From NCBI GenBank assembly GCA_003255025.1, contig QANY01000091.1, positions 498,215-562,214 of the forward strand: 64,000 bases of DNA, in the 5' to 3' direction. The position numbers were made by a program, and so were the translations under genes. Of the stretch, positions 33,511-44,828 are shown piece after piece; the first letter of the stretch is position 1; each line of letters begins with the position of its first letter. The DNA comes from Datisca glomerata. Lineage: Eukaryota > Streptophyta > Magnoliopsida > Cucurbitales > Datiscaceae. The notes below the pieces were generated by a model that was not told the DNA's origin, made no database searches, and saw only the letters and a list, made by a program, of their open reading frames with translations.

Positions 33511-35480
33511 TGCAGCAACAACGTCGCATGAGGAATGAAAATGATCAAGATCGTTAGTGACCAAATTTTTTCATAAAAATAATTCTTATCCACTTAATCT
33601 ATCAATATATTAATTTAATACTTTAAAGAATTATTTAGCTTCATAGGAGGACGGTGTCGATTCTTTGAATTCTTCAAGAACGATCTGGTTCTTTGAGCCA
33701 TAAGATATTCCACGCTTATTCTCCGACACTAAAAGGCCGAACGTGTGGGCGTCTCAACAAAATGAAGATATATTACACATTTTTTTTTGGATTCCATTAC
33801 AATCCTAACATATGATAAAGTGGAATAGAAAAATTTAACTTTTCTCAAACTTTTTCTCTAGGGCTAAAAATTCTTAAGAACCAAAAATCTCTCTATTTTC
33901 TCTAAGAATGTAAGTTTGAAATTAGAGAGTGAGAGGGAGCAAACAAAATTTTTTCCTCTATTATTCTTTAAATCATGATTTATCTTTTAAGGAGGAGATC
34001 AAAATTAGATTTTTGAATTTCAAAAATTTAATATTAATTGACTTTAATATGATAAGTTACCTCTTTTAAGAAAGATAGTAGGCCATATCATGCTACAATT
34101 GACATCTGTGTGGCGTGATCTCCTTCTCCTATAAGAAGAGATCACTCCATCTCCCACTAGATGAGGTAGATGACTGATATCATGCCACACAGGGTCCCTG
34201 TGTAGCGTGATCTCCTCCTACAGGAAGAGAACACTCCATTTCCCACTTGGTGAGGTACATGACTGATATCATGCCACACAGGGTCCTTGTGTAGCGTGAT
34301 CTCCTTCTCCTATAGGAAGAGATCTCTCCATCTCCCACTAGATGAGATAGATGACTGATATCATGCCATACAGGACCCATGTGTAGCGTGATCTCCTTCA
34401 CGATAAAGATCATAAAACACAAGAATAATTTCATGTGATAGGCGCAGACAATGTGGTGGCACCACACTGTTTAATACAATTTATATATAAATAATCATTC
34501 ATTTACATCTCAATCAACTTCATAAATTAAATTGACAAAGTTCTTATAATATAATATGTGATAAAATGATATCTCTATTATCACATATTTATAGAATATC
34601 AAATCATTTAGAATTCAATAATTTTAAACTATTTATCGTAATTCATTTTTTATTGTGCAATTAGTATTAACAGAGATGACAAGTAGACCCCTAAACTTAA
34701 AATTTCAAGTTTCAATAAAATAGACAATTAATTGAACTATTTTTTATTAATTCTAAATAATTCCACTATAAACTTGAAATGATACTTTTGAAATTATCGA
34801 TATTATTTACTCAAAAAATTAAATAGTTCATTGATATAATCACTATATATAGATCAATTCTCAATAAATATTTCATAAATAGAGCTCGATCCATTAACCT
34901 CTATACTTGCTCCTTTTTCTTTGAGTTCCTTTGATAATATAATTAATGATAAATTTATGATCTTATCATGAATTGAGATCTCATATCTTTCAAGACTTGA
35001 ATAATACGCAAAGAAACTTTTTGTCTGACTTTATAATGAATGAATGAATGAATTCTATCTTGTTAATTAATATTCTCAGCTTACATTACACTTCTAAGAT
35101 ACAAAGAATAAAGTTTGGAGATTTATACAAACTTTTACTAAGTCAAACAAATATAGCAATATAAACATGAGTCTATCAATACTCAGGATTGTGACTGTTC
35201 TCTATATTATCCTCAATATGAAAAGAATTGGATATTCTATATGCTAACAATATTATTAGAGATTAAAATTTATCGTGTCTAGTCTTGTATGATCTATTAT
35301 ATAAAGTATTTTCATTACATTGTCTCCACATTAAGATTCTGAATAAAACTCATCAATCTTAACGGAAATGAGTTGTACTTATAATTATTAATTAATTATA
35401 TATATCAAATTAAATTATTCATTTCAGATAGTTTTTTATTATTATCCTTAAACATTATCCTCTTATGTATAACTCTTATA
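33511..35480 (-). mobile_element. LTR-like block, probably a decayed solo LTR
   Basis: Long, very AT-rich and non-coding. Read on the minus strand, its layout resembles the solo LTR at 47017-49599: the same kind of AT-rich first half, a middle with GGTCTACTTGTCATCTCT-type sequence, and an end with a cytosine-richer stretch leading to TTGTTGCTGCA. The terminal TG at 33511 is plausible, but the other edge and a target duplication are not clear, so both the class and the limits are tentative. Confidence 0.35.
34108..34395. repeat. Tandem repeat, about 91-bp unit, three copies
   Basis: The motif GTGTAGCGTGATCTCC starts at 34108 (as GTGTGG), 34200, 34289 and 34381, giving periods of 89-92 bp. Each unit also contains ACTGATATCATGCCACACAG. 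An open frame on the minus strand across it is a by-product of the repeat. Confidence 0.85.
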
Positions 35481-35489
35481 TGTAATGTT

Positions 35490-36422
35490 TAAGATCACAT
35501 ATAGTTACAAAAATTTCATCACATTTATATTCCACCTCACACAATCCATCTCCTCCGTAAACAATGCAATTATTGCTCCGTTCTTAGCCTCGTTAACCTT
35601 CTTCCGATTCCCAAGACAAATGGAAATGTTTAATTTTCTTATTCCATCTTTTTTTCTTGAAACCTCTACATGAGCATTCTTCTTATCTCCATCAATGTTA
35701 GAATTAGCTTGTCTTTTGCTTCCAATATCACCTTGTTGAAAGCCTCAACCATATAATTACATAACATGTCACTTTTGGCTCTAAAATCAAAAACATGTTT
35801 ACACCAACCACTTATTTGTCTTTCTTGATAGCCACATGTAAACATTCGCATCTAATTCCATAATTCTAAACATGTATGTCAAATTTGAGAAGGATAGTCA
35901 CCTTAGTAGCAGTCCATATAAGGTCCTTGAGAACTTTCCCTTTGAACAACTTACCAAAATTGAACTTGGTGAAGGTGAAGTGTATATAGACTACATTGAC
36001 TATGACATTCAATCACATTATTCAATACATGAGAAACTACAAAACATCCTAAGCAAATGTTTTTAGCTGTTAGAACTTTTTATGCATGTCACCACACAAT
36101 ACATAGACTTTAACATGCTTAAAACCCAACTTATAAATATATTATAATATATTACTATATCTTATTTATTCCATCGTACCCTTAATTCTAGATATGATAA
36201 TAAATCATTATCAATATTGGAAAAACTATAGAGCTCACCATTTTTATATGCTATCAGAACATATCTCCACACTAAATCTCTAATGTTATGTCCCTCGTCA
36301 CTACAAACATAGAAAAGTTCTTCAAAATGTGAAAAACAAAAGTCATGAACAATAAAAAGGACCACAACTAACCCAAAGTGTTGGGAACAATGACCAAAAA
36401 ATGGGATGAAAATTTCTTGCAT
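35490..36422 (-). pseudogene. Mutator-like transposase remnant (third MULE)
   Basis: The minus strand at 35851-35666 encodes KHVFDFRAKSDMLCNYMVEA followed by FNKVILEAKDKLILTLMEIR, the typical end of the MULE transposase region. Below it, to about 35490, comes a decayed stretch like LGNRKKVNEAKNGAI, also typical of that position. A frame at 36422-36162 may be the N-terminal part, but its match is weak. It is a different family from MULE 1 and MULE 2, as it lacks the PB1-like start and palindrome arrays. Confidence 0.6.
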
Positions 36423-36880
36423 GTATGGTAGTTGAAAACTGTGTTTTATTTAATCAAATAGCACTAAAGAAGTAAAAATAAGTTCTGACAGTCGGCAAGA
36501 GTGGTCTCTGAAATACAAACAGCTAAAAGCATCTGGTCAACTCTAGCCATACTTCTCTTCGAGACAAGTTTCTACGGTCATGCTTTTCCTAGAAAAGGAA
36601 GTGGTGAGATAATGTTTGATTGAATCAAATGGAATGAAAATACAATGGTGAATTTATTATTAATACTTATTATTCTTGTGTTTAATTACTAATTTTTATG
36701 TTGCTCGAAAGTTTTTTAGTATAGATGGATGATCATTCTTCTATCTCCGTTATCTAATCCACATTCCATTCCATTCCTGATTCCCATTTCATCAGTCATT
36801 CATTCTTTCACTGTAGATAATCTCTTCTCCCTCCCATACTCCTTTTTTTACCACTTTTCATTAACATTTCCTTTCCATTC
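36423..36880. other. No gene recognised
   Basis: AT-rich intergenic sequence with repeated CATTCCATTCC/CATTCATTC runs (about 36760-36890). Nothing coding seen. Confidence 0.5.
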
Positions 36881-37048
36881 CATTCATTTGTCAAGAACGA
36901 ATTGTTGACGGTCATTACACAAAAAGGAAGGGCCGTTGTGATTCTTGATGAACTGTCAAAGATGAAGACCCCTTTGAAGGAATTAGGACTTCGTTTCTGC
37001 AACATTCCATCACAGCAGACCCCCGAGCAACTGAAGGGAGAGTTTTGA
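36881..37048 (+). other. Possible exon fragment of unknown gene
   Basis: A frame ending in TGA at 37048 reads ELLTVITQKGRAVVILDELS, then KMKTPLKELGLRFCNIPSQQ. Its composition is that of real protein rather than random sequence. I do not recognise the family. No splice sites or start are clear, so it may be a captured or decayed exon. Confidence 0.25.
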
Positions 37049-38467
37049 AACGTACAGAGAATATCAAGTGTCAAATATATACTCTCTAACTAGATAAACT
37101 TCATATATCTAGTGAATAAGATTCTTAACTAGAGCTCCATCAGGCGAATCAGCTAGTATGCTGTACCGCTTTCAACTGAAATGTTCAGGTTAAACTGTCA
37201 AGATTAACCCTCGAGTATAATCGGATCTCGACTTGAAAGAATTCCGATATCCGAGGTTCGCCCTGAGCCTGTAAATTTTGTGCAGGGAGATGGGTGTGCT
37301 AGTTCATCAAGATAGAAATTAACCAGTTTATATAAATTTATTGAGTAATATCAGTGTGCAGAAGCATTTCAAACTTTTTCTTGATTGACAATTTATGATG
37401 GATTCTGTGAATGCTTATCCTGATATACGAAATATGTACTTCGAGTTGAGTCGAGTCGAGTTAGCACGATTCAAGTTGCGAATCAGCAATGCGGCACTAA
37501 CTGTTGTCCTAGCGGTCTGCAGCAAATCCCCCTGCCAGTGAGACACAAAGTGGGTGTAACTAACTTGACACCAATCAAAATCTCATCAGTAACTCAAATC
37601 TAACTGAACAATTGCAATGTAATGGTAGATAATGAAGAAGACAAAAAAAAAACATATTACACATTTATTCCAAAGAAGAATTAGTCAGTATTTCAATTGC
37701 AGCAATACTTCATCACTTGCATATTAGATAGACACACTTTTATGTAATGTATCCAACTTCTAAAATGGATGATTTTCTAGTTTCCAACTACAATTATACA
37801 ACAGACAGAAGATAGACATGATGATCAAGCATTAACAAATGGTGGGAAAATCACTAAACACATTGTAAGTTATACAGGGAAGATGTTCCGATTTTCATTT
37901 TCCATAATTCAAATGTGAGCTAAACTGGCTCTGACGTTCGTTTCAATGAACTAATAGTTGTAGCAATTTCATGTCATTTAGCAGAACAAAAGCAGAAAAA
38001 GAGATATCAACTCCAATTGACTCGATTGATAAACGGAACGTAAAACTGAACAACAGAGTAAGTTGTATGTGATCAGGAGTAGACAGTTCGAATACCCTCA
38101 AAACTTTATCAACAACTCGTGTAACAAATGTAGGCAGAAGCAAAAATCTCCATCAGCCAGTATGGGAGATAACAAATATAAGTGTTCAATTAAGAGTTAT
38201 GATTGTAATTTGTGGTGTAATTAAGCTTATAATATTAAGATAGGATGACAAAATTGATTGTAATAAGTAAATACCAATGAATAAAATGAAGATCCAAGTT
38301 TTTCTACCCTGTAATTCAAATTTCAATGGCTGCATCAAAATTCCTATACCACAGAATCAAATTTCAAAATATTACTCATACACAATTACTAAAGTAAGCT
38401 CAGTAAGGTAAGGATTCAGGAACCATACCTTCCTCAACCGTATTAATGAAATGAAATCCTGTTGAAT
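37049..38467. other. Intergenic, 3' flank of the LUX-like gene
   Basis: No coding sequence or clear repeat. The part nearest 38467 is the expected 3' untranslated region and terminator area of the minus-strand LUX-like gene. Confidence 0.5.
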
Positions 38468-39475
38468 TCACTGATCACTAGCATTAGGAGCAACATGAGG
38501 GTAAGACATAACAGATCCGTACTTATTGCCGGACCAATCTCGTTGTGGCATCATGTTATACGAATGAGAATCGAACCCGTAGAACCCCGGTGCCGTTCCG
38601 TGATTACCAGCTGGCATGCCCATCGGACTATGACCGTGATTGTGCGCTGTCATGCCGAAAACCTGCATAGGCATCATTGAGGGATGACCGTAGGGCATGT
38701 GAACCGGCACTGGTAAATGCCCATTTCCATTGGTATGTGCACTGGTATTGGACTCGTGCAGGGTATTTTCCGGAGCAGGCATCGTCGCGAATAGTGGGTC
38801 CGACGAAGAGGGACCGTCGTTTGACGATCCCTGCATTCTCTTCAAGTAAAGGCGGTACTTCTGGAGATGACTGGCGACGTTTTCGCGAGTCAAGCCCTCG
38901 ACGTTCATCAATTGCATAATGGTTTTGGGGACAACGTTCTTGATTCCGAGATGAGAAACCACGTCCACGAACCTTTTGTGTAATTGCGGAGTCCAAACTA
39001 GCCTCGGCCTTTTTAAATTCCGAACAGAGGGATCGTCGTCGTCGTTCGCCCGGAGAGCCGAATCGGCCTCTTCAGTACAGTCGACCTTCCTCAATTTCCT
39101 CGAATAGGATCCTTCCCCCTCTTGCTCGGCTATCTCATCCCTTTCGACCACCATCGGGTCACCGTCCTGGTCCCGATCATCGGTGAAGGCCTTGAAATCG
39201 TTGGACGAGAAGGCTTGGGATTTTTCTCCACGAATATTCGAGAGAGTGCTCTGCGATGCCCGATTGACATCCATGACGGTCCGACGAGGTTCCGGCGAGA
39301 TAATGAAAGCCGAGGCAAGCTCCGGCGGGATTAAATGTTGAGATAGAGGAGTGAGATCGGCGGCGTTAGGTAGACCCACCTCCCATTCAAGCACTCGCTC
39401 TTCATAGGTACCGACATCGTCGCCACCACTACCAACACCTCCTCCGTACTCGCTCATCTTCACCACCTCACCCAT
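38468..39475 (-). CDS. LUX: LUX ARRHYTHMO / PCL1-like GARP (MYB-like) transcription factor
   Basis: Single-exon protein of 335 residues. LUX is the DNA-binding part of the evening complex (with ELF3 and ELF4) that represses PRR9, PIF and other clock targets in the nucleus at dusk. The GARP domain spans about residues 154-216 ([20 protein letters not shown] to YLKRMQG) with the family signature SHLQKYR at about 202-208. The N-terminus ([10 protein letters not shown], then [20 protein letters not shown] and DVNRASQ) matches LUX rather than the shorter MYBC1-type relatives. An acidic linker precedes the GARP domain, and the tail is rich in Met, His, Pro and Gly, as in known LUX proteins. The ATG at 39475 is chosen because it starts the MGE..MSEY motif. 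BOA/NOX is the closest alternative. No breaks were seen. Confidence 0.92.
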   Translation of the reverse strand: MGEVVKMSEYGGGVGSGGDDVGTYEERVLEWEVGLPNAADLTPLSQHLIPPELASAFIISPEPRRTVMDVNRASQSTLSNIRGEKSQAFSSNDFKAFTDDRDQDGDPMVVERDEIAEQEGEGSYSRKLRKVDCTEEADSALRANDDDDPSVRNLKRPRLVWTPQLHKRFVDVVSHLGIKNVVPKTIMQLMNVEGLTRENVASHLQKYRLYLKRMQGSSNDGPSSSDPLFATMPAPENTLHESNTSAHTNGNGHLPVPVHMPYGHPSMMPMQVFGMTAHNHGHSPMGMPAGNHGTAPGFYGFDSHSYNMMPQRDWSGNKYGSVMSYPHVAPNASDQ

Positions 39476-39670
39476 CAATTCTATCCAAAACCCAAGTTTC
39501 AGCTCAGCTGAGCTTCCGATTTTTCAGGCCAAACAGGACCAGACAGCAATCTGAGTATCCAAGTGGGTCTTGATTTGGGTCAAAGCCGAGAAAGTTTCGG
39601 CTTCGGAAAAAAGGGTCAGAGAGAAAAGAGGGGATAAGAAGAAGCAAATGGAAGAACAAAGCTATGGCTT

Positions 39671-39806
39671 AGATATTTCGTGAGATTCGGGGAAACAGTC
39701 AGAGTGTTTGGGTGACGAGAAAAAGGCCAAATAAAAATAAAAAAGTTTTCACTTTTAGCGCCAACGTGGACGAGTTAGCCAGATATTTTTGATCCCCTAA
39801 ATATCT
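39671..39806 (-). promoter_or_regulatory. Clock-type motifs upstream of the LUX-like gene
   Basis: Read on the gene's strand, 39781-39789 is AAAATATCT, a perfect evening element, about 310 bp before the ATG. A variant GAAATATCT lies at 39671-39679. GATTCG at 39684-39689 (plus strand) fits the LUX-binding consensus GATWCG. A further TAAATATCT lies at 39798-39806 on the plus strand. In Arabidopsis, CCA1/LHY repress LUX through an evening element, and LUX can bind its own promoter. Function here is inferred. Confidence 0.6.
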
Positions 39807-39809
39807 CCC

Positions 39810-40499
39810 GACCTTAAAACTGTACTCGCACCTTCAAACTTTCAGCTACTCGCCGCCAAAACCAAACACGTAGCTGTGACACTTACTTTCTGAAGAAAAT
39901 GACGGTGTTTAGTGTGAAATCAATTTGATTGCTCCAACTACGGATTTAGCCTTGACGATACAATCGGTAAACGGGGTGTGATTTGCTGGAGGTATCCAGG
40001 TAAGCAAACTAGCGTACTTTCTTAGGGGCTTTTGGTAATTTCATAAACATATTAACAGTTGAGAGAAAATAAAATTACCGACTTTAAGAAAATAATGTTT
40101 TTAGTGGGGTTAGGTCGACCAATAGGAAGAGTGGAATAATGGCAGACAGCTGTAAGGGAAGGCCGAATAATAAAGGATATTTTTTTGGACAAAAGGTCCA
40201 TTTGGAAAGCTATTTTAGACAAATAGACTATGATTTTTTCTCTGGAGAATGAGACTCGTTTAGCTTGTGAAAATATGTTTATACTCTTCCTTAGAAAAGA
40301 AGTGAATCCAAAAACCCAAAATATTTCTATGGATTTTTTTATTAAATTAGACTTCTAAATTAAACGTTTTATAAAAATTAACTCTATCATTAATTTTTGC
40401 CCCCGGGCCCACTTTTTTACTTTTTTTTTTCATTGTCCTTCTTACAAGTTGTCTAATCACATGTTATGTTTTACTCACTTTACACTCAAAACCTCCCTA
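39810..40499. other. Promoter-side flank of the LUX-like gene, no gene
   Basis: No coding sequence. AT-rich towards 40400. The boundary of the second Mutator system probably lies in the right half. Confidence 0.5.
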
Positions 40500-40625
40500 C
40501 CCACCATATTTCTACTTCTTCGTTTTTCATTTTTTCTACTTCTTCTTTGTTTTCCTTTTCATTTTCCTCTTCGTTTTCTTCTTCATTTTCTTCTTCATTT
40601 TCTTCTTCGTCTTCTTCCTTCTTCC
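40500..40625 (+). repeat. Pyrimidine-rich TTC tract
   Basis: CTTCTTC and TTTTCNTCTTC repeats, including several copies of TTCATTTTCTTC. Open frames through it are low-complexity. It precedes array 6 as the other tracts precede theirs. Confidence 0.85.
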
Positions 40626-40809
40626 TACAACAGCAAAGGATTGTTTGTTCTTATCTCTGGAACAAGTATAAGTTTTGTTTTCTTATTTCTGGTAATATTT
40701 ACTTGTCTTCTTACTTCTTTCATGAGTTTTTTATTTTCATGAGTTTTCTAAAAATATTTATTACTTTTCTTCTTTCTAGAATGTTGTTTGAAGTTCATTT
40801 ATTGTACAT

Positions 40810-41155
40810 GATCACTACAAGATGATGATGTAGTATTAAATGAGGTCTACACGAGGCTCGTGTAGTCATCATGTATACTACACACAGGGTACATGAGTCT
40901 CGTGTAGTCATTGTGTAGACTACACTCAGGGTACACGAACCCCGTGTACCATACACGATCATCCTGTAGTGCATCAGTAACTCTTCAGCAGTTCACGAAC
41001 ATCGTGTAGCATCTATTACACTACACGAGTACTACACGATCATTGTGTACTCCTCGTGTAGGACTTATTATAGTACAAGTGGTCTACATGATGCTCGTGA
41101 ATGCCTCGTGTACACTACACCATCATCGTGTAATATTCTATTTCATTATGTATTC
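40810..41155. repeat. Palindrome array 6 (CTACACGAG/CTCGTGTAG family)
   Basis: Repeated, partly diverged copies of a second palindrome with arms CTACACGAG (or CTACACGATG) and CTCGTGTAG (or CATCGTGTAG). A perfect copy lies at 40851-40869 with a single central G. It ends about 35 bp before the CAG acceptor and the ATG of the second transposase gene. It is unrelated in sequence to arrays 1-5 apart from the CTAC...GTAG ends. Confidence 0.9.
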
Positions 41156-41191
41156 TTCTTGTACTGACTTCCTTCATTGATATATACAGAT

Positions 41192-43947
41192 ATGTCTGAA
41201 GTTTGAATTTTTGTAATCATGATGGAGATTGGGTGAAAATGGTATAACATGGTCTTTTAGTGGAGAGAATACCAAATTACTGGAGATATCTACTAACGAC
41301 ATTTACCACGAGCTATTGGGTATATTGCATGAAGAACTCCAAATAGACCCCTCAAAGTATTATATGTCCATCAAATTTCTTTATAGAAGCCATGTCCTCT
41401 ACTCTCCTGCTGAAATTTTAAAGGATAGTGATTTACAATTCTTTGTTAAGGAGAATGGATCAGAATCACTTAGAAGCCCACTATCTGTAAGTACCAAGCC
41501 AAACAATTTTTCATCTCAAAGCTTGGTTCCTCAAACTACAATGTCACAACAACCTCGGGTTCCTGAAACTATAGGGTTTTATCAAAGTTAGTTCGTGGAA
41601 CACAAATGTCACGACAAACCTCTATATGAAAGCATTCCTCACTTTGAGAGTATTGATCATTTTGAAAGGAACTGTCATGATAATGATATTTTTTGTCATG
41701 ATGATTATGATGCTTTCGAGGATAAGGATGTTGATGTTGATGGAGATTATGATGATGATTTTGTTCTGGGGCGTATGATGCTGCAATCCATGGAGATGAC
41801 CATGATGAAGTCATCAGTGAAGGCGGTCATACAACAATTTCAGACTTGAATACTGCTCTTGAACCCGAGATCACTTGTCCATTGCCATCACAAACTCAGT
41901 TGTATGAACAATGTCATGGGTCAGGTGAGCAACGGGTTGAATTGAATCAGCTTGTATCAGACACACTAAATATGGATGATTTGTACAGTGATAAAGCCGA
42001 GCTGCTTAAGGTTGCTCGTATGATAGTCATCCGAAGAAATTTTGAGTTTCAGATTTTCAAGTCTAAACAGTCAATATTGGTACTAAATATGTTATGAGAA
42101 AACATACCCATGGAGGTTACGAGCCATGAAATTGAATAATTGTCCATACTTCAAAGTTACAAAGTTCATCAATACACATACATACACATTTGAAGTATTG
42201 AGACATGAACACTCTTAGTCTACATATTCATTGATTGGTCATTCTATAAGCTCCAAATACACGGTGTCGGACGTATATATAGGCCAAAACACATAATTGA
42301 ATATGTAAGGCTTGATTTCAGTGTCAACATAAGCTACCATAAAGCATGGAGGGCTAAAGAGTATGCATTGGAATTAGTTTGAGGGTCTCCTGAAGATAAT
42401 ATAGGATGCCCCCAGTATATCGTCACATGTCAGAATAAAAAAATTCGGGTAATTTTTTATTGTCATTAAAAAGTGTATAAGAGTACTACATGAGCCTCGT
42501 GTGTCCATCGTGTATACTACACGATGAGCACACTGACAATGTGTAGTCATCGTGTAGTCTTCACAAAGGGTACACTGACCTCGTGTAGTCATCATTTACA
42601 CTATTTTGCCAATCTCTACATGATGACTACACGATTCCTACACTAACCTCGTGTAGGAATCTTGTAGTCTACACGATGGTTATACGGACCTTGTGTAGTC
42701 TACACGATTGTTACACGGACCTCGTGTACGCATCTTGTACACTACGTATTCTGTCGATTAATACAACAATATTAAATATTTTTTAGGGACAACAACACAC
42801 ATAGAGACCAATGAACAATGTCATTTTAAATATTTTTTTATGGCTCTTGGACTTTCTGTTCGTGGATTTTTCAGTTGTACACGACTTGTCATTGTTGTTG
42901 ACGCAACCGCCTTAAAATCCAAATACAAAGGGGTATTATTTGTTGAAAAAACAAAGTATGGAACAACTAAGTATATCCCATTGCATTTGGAATTGTAGAT
43001 TCAGAAAATAATGATTCATGGGAATGGTTCTTCCGTAAATTTCATGATGTAATCGATGATCCAGAAGACTTGGTGTTTATATTTGACAGGCATACAAGTA
43101 TACTAAATGATGTGCATGTTATCTTTCCCAATGCACATCATGTATCTTGCATCTTCCATATGGGCCAAAATATCAAATCAATTTACAAAATGGAAGATGC
43201 GGTCGCATTTTTTTTAAAGCAGCAAAGGTATACCGTCAATCAGATTTTGATCGGCTGATGACTCATTTTACAAATGCATTTCTTGATATCTTCCACTATG
43301 TGTAAGGGGGAGTTGAGAGGTGGGCAAGTTCCCGTTTTGATGGAAGGTGATACAATATAACGACTACAAACATTGCATAATGTTTGAATGGGGTTTTGAA
43401 GGATGCTAGAAAGCTTCCCATTATATGCATTATAGAACATATCCATGACATGTTACAATAGTGGTTCTATGAATGACGGACGATTGCTTGTCAAATCACC
43501 TCGCAGATGGAAGATTGGGTTGAGAGTGAGCTTAATAACAAGAATCTTGCTTCACGTACACTATCATTGTTTCCTTCTGACATCTACGAGTTTTGTGTTG
43601 TGGGTGGGGGTAGGCAGGCAGTGGTTAACTGCATCTTAAGAGTTGTACGTGCGAGAATGTGAACTTGATCAAATTCCATGCATGCATGCGTTAGCTGCAT
43701 GTCAGCAGTATAATATTTTCACATACAGTATGTGTTCGAGGTTCTATAAAAATGAGGCTCTAATTGTTGCGTATGCGGAAATAATACATGCTCTCAGGGA
43801 TCAAGCAGATTGGGTCATCAGCCAGAAGTTTCATGAAAATGTGGTATTACTACCTATAACAAGGAGCCAAAGTAGCAGACCTGAGACAAAGAGAATTCCA
43901 TCTAGAGGTGAGGAAGTAGTGAGAAAGAAGTGTAAACATTGTAGGTA
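41192..43947 (+). pseudogene. Mutator-like transposase (MULE 2): PB1-like, MuDR, MULE, SWIM domains
   Basis: The ATG at 41192 gives MSEV like MULE 1, but a stop and a frameshift follow at once; the PB1-like part continues at 41229-41590 (NGITWSFSGENTKLLEISTN). About 41960-42190 carries a MuDR-type domain (LYSDKAELLKVARMIVIRRN, FEFQIFKSKQ). HKAWRAKEYALELV near 42340 is the usual pre-catalytic segment. The catalytic domain runs from about 42830: VVDATALKSKYKG (first Asp), SENNDSWEWFF, DLVFIFDRH (second Asp), FPNAHHVSCIFHMGQNIKS. A SWIM zinc finger follows near 43670 (QIPCMHALAACQ). The coding part ends at 43947 with KKCKHC. Introns are likely, one holding array 7. Several frameshifts and stops mean it is not active. 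Confidence 0.85.
42480..42745. repeat. Palindrome array 7, within an intron of the MULE 2 transposase
   Basis: Copies of CTACACGATG / CATCGTGTAG-type palindromes lie between a donor-like GGGTAATTT at about 42449 and an acceptor TATTTTTTAG at about 42787. They interrupt the transposase exactly between its pre-catalytic and catalytic parts. Confidence 0.85.
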
Positions 43948-44109
43948 AATTAGCCACACCGACAAACGTGCAAAAATCCAATTCATCTATCTCAAGGGGA
44001 TGAGCAAGCCACTTAAATATAAACAATGACTTTGTAGACTTCAATTAAATATTAATATAGAAATATATTCATGTTTGTTATTTAATAATATTATAAAGTT
44101 TAATAATGC

Positions 44110-44735
44110 ATATGAAGTCATCGTGTAGTCTACACTAAGCCTACACGATGCCCGTGAAATCATCGTGTAGACTACATAAAACCCTCGTGTACACTACACG
44201 ATGCTCATGAAATCATTTTGTAGTCTACACGATGACTACACGATGCCTAGGAATTCATCGTGTAGGCTACATAAAGCCCTCGTGTACACTACACGATGAC
44301 TATACAATGCCCGTGAAATCATTTTGTAGTCTACACGATGCCCGTGAAGTCATCGTGTAGTTTACACTAAGCCTACACGATGCTCGCGAAGTCATCGTGT
44401 AGGCTACATAAAGCCCTCGTGTACACTACACGATGACTATACAATGCCCGTGAAATCTTTTTGTAGTCTACACGATGCCCGTGAAGTCATCGTGTAGTTT
44501 ACACTAAGCCTACACGATGCCCGCGAAGTCTTTGTGTAGGCTACATAAAGCCCTCGTGTACACTACACGATGCCCGTGAAATCATTTTGTAGTCTACACG
44601 ATGACTACACGATGCCTGTGAAGTCATCGTGTAGTCTACACTAAGCCTACACGATGCCCGTGAAGTCATTTTGTAGTCTACGCGATGCCTGTGAAGTCAT
44701 CGTATAGGCTACATGAAGCCTACACCAAACCTATA
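44110..44735. repeat. Palindrome array 8, largest of the second family
   Basis: At least fifteen arms of the CTACACGATG / CATCGTGTAG palindrome with linkers such as CCCGTGAAGT, ACTAAGC and ATAAAGCCCTCGTG. A higher-order unit of about 120 bp repeats several times. It lies between the convergent transposase (plus) and Ulp1-like (minus) genes. Confidence 0.95.
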
Positions 44736-44828
44736 GTAAATAATTCACAAATTGGGGGTATAAGATATATCAAAATTATTTAAAATAAAAATTCATAAAA
44801 TATATCAAAATTATTTCGGTTTAACATT

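Noticed and set aside
34180..34467. Minus-strand 95-residue frame
   Set aside because: It is produced by the 91-bp tandem repeat and shows the same peptide repeated.
38628..39334. Antisense and off-frame open frames across the LUX-like gene
   Set aside because: They are shadows of a GC-richer intact coding region; only the 335-residue frame has a recognisable domain.
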